A stretch of 39,006 nt of DNA, taken from assembly GCA_001871495.1 (NCBI GenBank), contig MNVG01000042.1, positions 1 to 39,006 on the forward strand, given 5' to 3'. The position numbers were made by a program, and so were the translations under genes. This document shows positions 34,481 to 39,006 of this stretch, piece by piece. The stretch's first letter is position 1; each line of letters starts with the position of its first letter. The DNA is from Candidatus Micrarchaeota archaeon CG1_02_51_15 (lineage in GTDB: Archaea > Micrarchaeota > Micrarchaeia > Norongarragalinales > UBA8480). The notes below the pieces were generated by a model, which saw only the letters and a list, made by a program, of their open reading frames with translations, had not been told where the DNA came from and ran no database searches.

Positions 34481-35657
34481 TTTTCACTTTGGTTTCGGCG
34501 ATGACGCGCTTGCACAGGCAGCCGAGGCGCTTAGGCAAGCGTGTTCCGAAGCAGACTTGGTGGTGTTGGCAGGCGACTTGTTCGATTCCCGTGTTCCGAA
34601 GCAGGAGGTAGTGTACGATGCGGTGCGGTTGTTGAGCGAGGCCAAAGCGGTGTTGGAAGCCAAGGCAACTGTTTCGGGTTTGAAGCTGAGGTTGTTGCGC
34701 GATGGAACGGAAACACGGCAGACTGTCCCGATTGTCGCAATTTACGGCACTCACGAGCGTCGGACCAAGGGATTGGTTAATATTATCCAAGTGCTGGACT
34801 CGGCAGGGCTTGTGTTGAACTGTCATGCGGGGGTAGTAGCCGCGGATTTGAACGGCGAGCGTGTGGCAATCCAGGGAATGGGTGGCGTTCCTGAAGAGTA
34901 TGCAAAGCAAGTGCTTGATGCAATCGAGTTCAAGCCGTTGCCCGAGTCTTTCGATGTTTTTGTCTTTCACCAGACGCTGCGGGAATTGATTCCCGCGGTT
35001 GCCGAAGGCATTGCCGCAGCGGATTTGCCTAAAGGGTTTGACTTGTACGTTGACGGCCATATTCACTGGGCGCGGGAGTTGAACGAAGGCGGAAAACGCA
35101 TTCTTTTACCGGGCAGTACGGTAGTGACCCAGATGAAAAAAAGCGAGGCGAGCCCAAAAGGGTTTTACGTATGCGATTCGTTGTCCAAGGAAGTCGTTTT
35201 CAAAGAAATCAGGGTGCGTCCTTTTGTTTACGCCGAAGTGGAGTTCAAAGACGCTTGGCCTGAAGAAGTTATTGCCGCTTGCAGGCTGAAGCTTGAGGAA
35301 ATCGCCCTCAAACAAGCGGGCCGCAAGCCGCTTGTGAAGCTCAAACTTAAAGGCAGCTTGGCCCAGCGCCTGTCGACTAGTGCAGTTGACTTGACTGCTT
35401 TGGAAAAGGAGTTCGGCGAACGCATGTTGCTTACTCTTGACAGGGATTTCGAAGGCGCCGACTTGAAAGAAAGGATTGAAGCGTTGCGGAAAAAACGCGG
35501 GGAAACGACCGGCGCAAGAGGCGCGGGCGCGGCGTTATTGCGCGAGCGGCTCAAAGAGAGGCAGAGTCCTTGGGCGGAAGACGAACAACTGTTTGCGTTG
35601 CTTGCGGAAAAAGAATCGGAAGCGGCGTTGAAGCACCTGCTTGCGCGAGAAATATAA
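34458..35657 (+). CDS. Mre11/SbcD-like nuclease
   Basis: A 399-residue calcineurin-like phosphoesterase of the Mre11 family. Metal motifs are SDFHFGFG, AGDLFDSR, YGTHERR (usually GNHD), VFHQ and DGHIHWAR. The C-terminal 150 residues are helical, in the position of the Rad50-binding region. It would process DNA ends. TTG start, overlapping the DHH gene. No rad50 is adjacent: the next gene region is a disrupted ORF on the other strand. Confidence 0.88.
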   Translation: MKIAFASDFHFGFGDDALAQAAEALRQACSEADLVVLAGDLFDSRVPKQEVVYDAVRLLSEAKAVLEAKATVSGLKLRLLRDGTETRQTVPIVAIYGTHERRTKGLVNIIQVLDSAGLVLNCHAGVVAADLNGERVAIQGMGGVPEEYAKQVLDAIEFKPLPESFDVFVFHQTLRELIPAVAEGIAAADLPKGFDLYVDGHIHWARELNEGGKRILLPGSTVVTQMKKSEASPKGFYVCDSLSKEVVFKEIRVRPFVYAEVEFKDAWPEEVIAACRLKLEEIALKQAGRKPLVKLKLKGSLAQRLSTSAVDLTALEKEFGERMLLTLDRDFEGADLKERIEALRKKRGETTGARGAGAALLRERLKERQSPWAEDEQLFALLAEKESEAALKHLLAREI

Positions 35658-35661
35658 TAGT

Positions 35662-36609
35662 CTAGGCGATTCGGCTCTTGCCGTTTTCTTGGAGCCACTT
35701 TTGCATTGCGAGGCGACCGAACCGCGCGAAATCCCTCTCGGCCTGCCGTCGGAATTCGAGGGCGGTCTGTGTAGTCATGGTTCCGGTAATCGGCCGCGCC
35801 AGTTTCGCCGATCTGCGTGCTGACGCGTGCTTGTACCCTGACGAAGGATAGGCACAGCCGGTTCCGTATTCTTCAGGCGGCAGGTCTTTTCTCAGGAAAG
35901 TCTTTCCGGAAACTTTTTGCTTAGCAGGATTATGCGCGCTTATCTAATACATTGGAGTATTGTCTTTGGCGCGGGTAGTTGCAGCATATTCGGGAACGTT
36001 ACGCGCCAGCGCGTACTCTCTTATATCCGAAGTAATTTCACGTCGTGTTTTTCCGGTCCCAACGACGTCTATAACGGAGTATCTGCAGATTGGCCTGTCC
36101 TGGAATATTTTTTCAACCTGTTGGCGTAATTTGTGTTTCCACTGCGTTTCATCATTACTGTTCGGCCGTCTTACCTAGTTGAAGCTAGGTGCAGTTGTTA
36201 TTGTGCATGCCTTGGCATTTTTTGCCACGCCGTGTTGTTTTAATGATTGAAGCATTTCGTTTACTGTTCAATAGTTTATACGCCCGGATGTCAACGGAAA
36301 CAGGAACACGTGGTTTCCGCAAAGTTTTTGATCGTAGTCCGGAATAGTATTCTCGGTGTGTTGGTCGTGGCTTGAAGGGGGTTCTAATTCGGTGGAATGC
36401 TTAAAGACGTGACTGCATAGCTCGTTCAGGCTACTGTTCATCTTGTCTTCAGGGTAAGATTCATTCTCGTTAAATGGGCTTAAGTGCAAGCCATCCGCTA
36501 CGCGGGTGAATAAGTCGCGTTCGCAGGGCAAGCAGAATATCCTTGACGTGAGCCAGTTTGCCTTTTCTTTAGTGATTCTTTCGGTTGGTTTCAGGCTGAA
36601 CCGGTTCAA
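35662..36609 (-). pseudogene. 316-codon frame interrupted by three in-phase stops
   Basis: On the minus strand one reading frame runs from TTG 36609 to TAG 35662 with only three internal stops: TGA 36268-36270, TAG 36175-36177 and TAG 35944-35946. The first 113 residues are open (LTSRIFCLPCERDLFTRV). Later segments read like protein: QVEKIFQDRPICRYSVIDVV, REITSDIREYALARNVPEY, SGKTFLRKDLPPEEYGTG, EFRRQAERDFARFGRLAMQ. A random stretch this long would carry about 15 stops. It starts seven bases after corA on the same strand. I recognise no family. Most likely a pseudogene with nonsense mutations. Confidence 0.55.
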
Positions 36610-36616
36610 TTCGGCA

Positions 36617-37450
36617 TTACAGCCATCCTTTTTTCTTGAATATTATTACGACGCCTATTGAGAAGAGAATGCTCGCGAGTGTCACTAGGGGGTAGCCCCA
36701 TTGGCTTTGGAGTTCGGGCATATTGGCGAAGTTCATGCCGTAGTGGCTGGCGATGATGTTGGGGATCATAAGTATGAGCGTGATTGCCGTTAGTTTTTTC
36801 ATGATCTCAGTCAGGTATTCGATGCGTTTGTTGAGTTCCTGGGCGCTCTTCATTTCGTACTCCATTCTTACGTCCTTGACGCGGTTGACGCTGTTCTTAC
36901 AGCGGTCAAGCAAGTGGGTTGCGGTTGCGCGCAGCACGTGGTAGTCGTAGCCTACGTACGCGGTGTTGACTTCGCGCACGCGGCGTTCTTCAACGCGGAT
37001 GAGTACGTCTATAAAGTCTTCGAGTTTGTCGGTGAGCTTGCGTATGATGTTGTTGACGTCGCTGATTTTTTCGAGGTCGAAGTTCATTTCCAGTTCGTAC
37101 AAGTCGGTGTGGAGTTTCTCGAATTTTCCGCTGTAGTTTTGGAGTACTTTTTTGAAGAGTATCAATGCGATTGCAGTGCTTTCGCCAAACGGTTTTTGCA
37201 TTGTCAGGCTGAACATGCGGAACTCGTTTTTCGGAATCGCCTTTTGGGTATAGACTAGGGTTTTTTCTCTTGAGAACACTAGTATGTTGTTGGGTTCTTC
37301 ATCGTAGTCGCGCAGGTTGAAAATAAGGTAATTCTTGTGTTTTTCGAAGAAAATCAAATCGAGGCTGATGAGTTGGCGCAGGTCTTCGACTACGCCCATT
37401 GAACGCGCTTCTTTAAGGAATTCCTCGAAGTCCGTGAATGTCAGTATCAT
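36617..37450 (-). CDS. CorA-family divalent metal transporter
   Basis: A 277-residue Mg2+ (or Co2+/Ni2+) channel. The long N-terminal cytoplasmic domain (residues 1-215, helical from about 100) ends in two membrane helices (LTAITLILMIPNIIASHY and PLVTLASILFSIGVVIIF) separated by the signature YGMNFANMPE. It ends in a basic KKKGWL tail, typical of the family. Intact, with no close regulatory element recognised. Confidence 0.92.
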   Translation of the reverse strand: MILTFTDFEEFLKEARSMGVVEDLRQLISLDLIFFEKHKNYLIFNLRDYDEEPNNILVFSREKTLVYTQKAIPKNEFRMFSLTMQKPFGESTAIALILFKKVLQNYSGKFEKLHTDLYELEMNFDLEKISDVNNIIRKLTDKLEDFIDVLIRVEERRVREVNTAYVGYDYHVLRATATHLLDRCKNSVNRVKDVRMEYEMKSAQELNKRIEYLTEIMKKLTAITLILMIPNIIASHYGMNFANMPELQSQWGYPLVTLASILFSIGVVIIFKKKGWL

Positions 37451-37555
37451 GGTTTATCGCGACGGTTATCCTGCGTTAAACTCGTTAACGCCAAGCAATA
37501 TAAAAACGCTTGGAGTCAATCTTGCGTTAACTAACGCGTTTGAAGTGGTTTGTAA

Positions 37556-38062
37556 ATGAAGGTATCCGTGATTGCGTGCATTGGCTTGCTTGCTTTGTTG
37601 TCTGCAGCGGGGTTTGCCAGTGCGGCGGAACTCGAAATGTATGCTATAAAATATTCGCCAGATCGCGGCGTTGTTATGGAGAACGAGAGCCTTTCGTTCG
37701 TGCTTTTTGTCAAGAATACCGCAATTGCAGCAGCCGAGAATACCAACGTTACTCTTAATGTGACTCGCGGTAGTTACGTGCATAACTTTTCTTGCGGTCC
37801 CTTAAACGTTTCCGGACGTGGCTTGGCCAGCATTTCCTGCGGTTCTGTGACTGCTTGGTCCAACAGTTCAACTATCAACGTCTTGGGTTACGTGCAGCCT
37901 GTTGGTGCGGAGTCCAACGCAACCGACAATTACTTGAACATGACTATTACGGTGCACGTTACAGGCACCATTGTTGCGCCGGCTGTGCCTGAATTGCATT
38001 GGGCAATAGTGTTGCTTGCCGCAGTTACGGCTACCGCAGTTGTTGCTAAAAAGGAGGACTAA
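37556..38062 (+). CDS. Secreted, C-terminally anchored CARDB-like protein
   Basis: A 168-residue exported protein: a signal peptide (about residues 1-23, ending ASA), one beta-sandwich domain of CARDB type with Asn sequons (ENTNVTLNV, SATDN-like repeats), and a C-terminal segment PELHWAIVLLAAVTATAVV followed by AKKED. The Pro-Glu before a hydrophobic helix and basic tail resembles archaeal PEF-CTERM sorting signals, though the match is loose. The stop overlaps the convergent S17e gene by four bases. Confidence 0.75.
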   Translation: MKVSVIACIGLLALLSAAGFASAAELEMYAIKYSPDRGVVMENESLSFVLFVKNTAIAAAENTNVTLNVTRGSYVHNFSCGPLNVSGRGLASISCGSVTAWSNSSTINVLGYVQPVGAESNATDNYLNMTITVHVTGTIVAPAVPELHWAIVLLAAVTATAVVAKKED

Positions 38063-38283
38063 GCTGATTCTTTTTCCCGGGCTTCGCGAACCCTTTTGGC
38101 AGTGCGCTTTAGTGAAGTAACTGCGCCTGCGAGCTTGTTGCGTTCGGTTTTGCTTTCGCCGACTATTTTCAGTTCGTCGATTTTTCTCTTGTTTTTGTCG
38201 AAATCTTCTGTAAAAGAAGACGAGTGTCCCTTAACGAGTTGTTTCGCCATTCTCTTCAAATGAGTTCCTTTGACTCTGCCCAA
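38059..38283 (-). CDS. rps17e: 30S ribosomal protein S17e
   Basis: A 74-residue archaeal/eukaryotic small-subunit protein: MGRVKGTHLKRMAKQLV at the N-terminus, SFTEDFDKNKRKIDEL, and RNKLAGAVTSLKR. The TTG start is supported by GGTGA about six bases upstream and a GTTTAAAAAAT TATA box at about 38299-38308. Confidence 0.92.
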   Translation of the reverse strand: MGRVKGTHLKRMAKQLVKGHSSSFTEDFDKNKRKIDELKIVGESKTERNKLAGAVTSLKRTAKRVREAREKESA

Positions 38284-38313
38284 ATCAAATCACCTTATTT
38301 TTTAAACGGGTTA

Positions 38314-38420
38314 TAGCCCCGAGCGGATTCGAACCGCTGTCAACGGGTTTCCTCCTATTCCTTCTTGGAAGAAGGAAAACGCTCAAAGCCCGTTATCCTT
38401 GGCCGCTAGACGACGGGGCT
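38314..38420 (-). tRNA. tRNA-Gln(UUG) with canonical 37/38 intron
   Basis: Acceptor halves AGCCCCG and CGGGGCT pair, with discriminator A. The T arm GCGG-TTCGAAT-CCGC is uninterrupted. The anticodon arm is ACGGG-CTTTGA then a 34-nt insert (38349-38382), then A-CCCGT, giving anticodon UUG after splicing at 37/38. The intron forms a hairpin (CCTTCTT with AAGAAGG). A TATA-like TTTCATAAAATAA lies about 25 bases upstream. Confidence 0.85.
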
Positions 38421-38487
38421 ACGGAGTGCCACGTGATTATTTTATGAAACCCAACTTTTTAAAGCCCCTCCGCGCTCCGGTTTGGGC

Positions 38488-38771
38488 ATGAATTCAATAG
38501 AAACCGAGGATTGGGTCAAATTTCGGGCTTGCTCAAGGCTGCTGCGCAAGCTTATTCACAAGGAGTTGCGTCGATGCCGCATTGCAAGTCCAAAAAGGAA
38601 TTGGAAGGCAAACGCGATAGCCTGCTTATTGCAGCAGAGTCAAGGCAGTTGAATGGCGTTGCCAAAGAAGCCTTGGCGCACTTTGTTGCAGTCGAACGCA
38701 AAGCCGTTCAAAAAGGCCGGGGGGATTCGGAGTTGGTTGCCTTGATGCAACGCTTGCTTGAAGACAGGTAG
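38488..38771 (+). CDS. Small protein of unknown function, probable frameshift near its start
   Basis: The open frame from TTG 38511 encodes 86 residues, helical and rich in Lys/Ala (KSKKELEGKRDSLLIAAESR, QLNGVAKEALAHFVAVERKA). A better start is ATG 38488: it is about 30 bases after a TTTTTAAAG box, as in a leaderless gene, and reads MNSIETEDWVKF. Joining this to SGLLKAAAQAYSQG needs one extra T in the TTT run at about 38520-38522. I do not recognise the family. If no frameshift exists, the TTG start stands but lacks a spaced ribosome site. Confidence 0.5.
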
Positions 38772-38797
38772 CAGAACGGTTTTTATTCCGCAGAATA

Positions 38798-39006
38798 CCC
38801 CGCTCCTTGGGGCGGGGTCTGCAGGGCGGTAGTGATGTAATGTTTTGCGTCGTATTTTGGGTGTGGAGTTAGGGCGTGCGAGTCATTGCGTCTATAAGAT
38901 TGGGTATCACTTGGTTTTGTGTGTTAAGTATCGTAAGAACTGCTTTTTGCGGATGAGCGAATCTCGTTTTTGAAGCGCGTGTTGGAAGAGATTGCCGAGC
39001 GGTACG
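38798..39006 (+). mobile_element. Left end of an IS200/IS605-like element (cut by window edge)
   Basis: A 9-bp hairpin with a TT loop and one G-T pair (38798-38817, CCCCGCTCC/GGGGCGGGG) precedes a TnpA-like ORF by about 45 bases, the layout of IS200/IS605 left ends, where TnpA recognises subterminal hairpins in single-stranded DNA. The right end lies outside the window, so completeness is unknown. Confidence 0.6.
38863..39006 (+). pseudogene. tnpA: TnpA (Y1 transposase), partial and frameshifted
   Basis: From GTG 38863 the frame reads VELGRASHCVYKIGYHLVL then CVKYRKN, the N-terminus of IS200/IS605 TnpA (family pattern YHLVxVTKYRxxVL). After KYRKN the coding frame changes: LLFADERISFLKRVLEEIA then ERY continues in another frame, consistent with loss of one base near 38940. 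The first frame stops at TGA soon afterwards. The HUH and tyrosine motifs would lie beyond the window edge. Confidence 0.7.

Noticed and set aside
35662-36609. TAG as a pyrrolysine or other recoded codon genome-wide
   Set aside because: TAG closes many intact genes here, including FeoB, the radical SAM protein, the K+ channel, prefoldin beta and S17e, so it works as a normal stop.
1-39006. CRISPR array, rRNA genes or a replication origin
   Set aside because: No regularly spaced direct repeats, no rRNA-like sequence and no origin-type repeat cluster were seen on reading both strands.

Overview
The window is archaeal chromosome. It carries archaeal EF-1A followed by ribosomal protein S10, S17e, prefoldin beta, a Pcc1-type KEOPS subunit, a Brix protein, archaeal UMP kinase, archaeal-type TrpRS, a COG1750-type Lon-like protease, TATA-box promoters with several probably leaderless starts, many GTG/TTG starts, and three tRNA genes that all contain introns. 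Mixed base composition, tight packing and non-canonical tRNA introns are compatible with a small-genome (DPANN-like, for example Micrarchaeota/Diapherotrites) lineage. That placement is inference; nothing in the window proves it.

Layout. 1-5.0 kb: a giant N-glycosylation-site-rich surface protein (minus), split by a perfect 16-bp tandem duplication. 5.1-5.25 kb: intron-containing tRNA-Ile. 5.4-8.9 kb: bacterial-type S-adenosylmethionine synthetase, an XRE-CBS regulator, a VTT/DedA membrane protein and an unknown 359-residue protein. 9.0-11.8 kb: an Lhr-type helicase broken by a perfect 11-bp tandem duplication and a TGG-to-TGA change. 11.8-18.8 kb: K+ channel, anchored protein, CxxC protein, TrpRS, small protein, membrane Lon-like protease, HAD hydrolase and UMP kinase. 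19.0-20.8 kb: EF-1A and S10. 20.8-27.2 kb: an accessory stretch with a ZIP transporter remnant, a frameshifted GNAT, a cold-shock protein, tRNA-Ser with two introns, a B12/radical SAM protein, a tandem Lrp-type regulator broken at a T9 run, a nucleotidyltransferase with an overlapping 48-residue partner, a T4-endonuclease-V-like glycosylase and a broken AlkD-like gene. 27.2-29.5 kb: feoB and dtxR-feoA behind a 22-bp perfect palindromic operator. 29.6-35.7 kb: secreted esterase-like lipoprotein, Brix protein, then antiporter-Pcc1-prefoldin-DHH-Mre11 closely spaced. 35.7-39.0 kb: a 316-codon frame with three in-phase stops, CorA, a secreted protein, S17e, tRNA-Gln, a small frameshifted ORF and the left end of an IS200/IS605-like element cut by the window edge.

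The most striking signal is the number of genes interrupted by very small lesions: two perfect tandem duplications, T- and CT-tract length changes, single-base indels and nonsense codons. The core translation and metabolic genes interleaved with them are open. Either accessory genes are eroding or switching by replication slippage, or the assembly carries errors; the 16- and 11-bp duplications and the same-frame stop codons are not typical base-calling errors. A second theme is tRNA introns at non-canonical sites, two of them in the T arm at the same position. A third is the divalent-metal-operator-controlled dtxR-feoB cluster, which runs directly into two DNA-repair genes.
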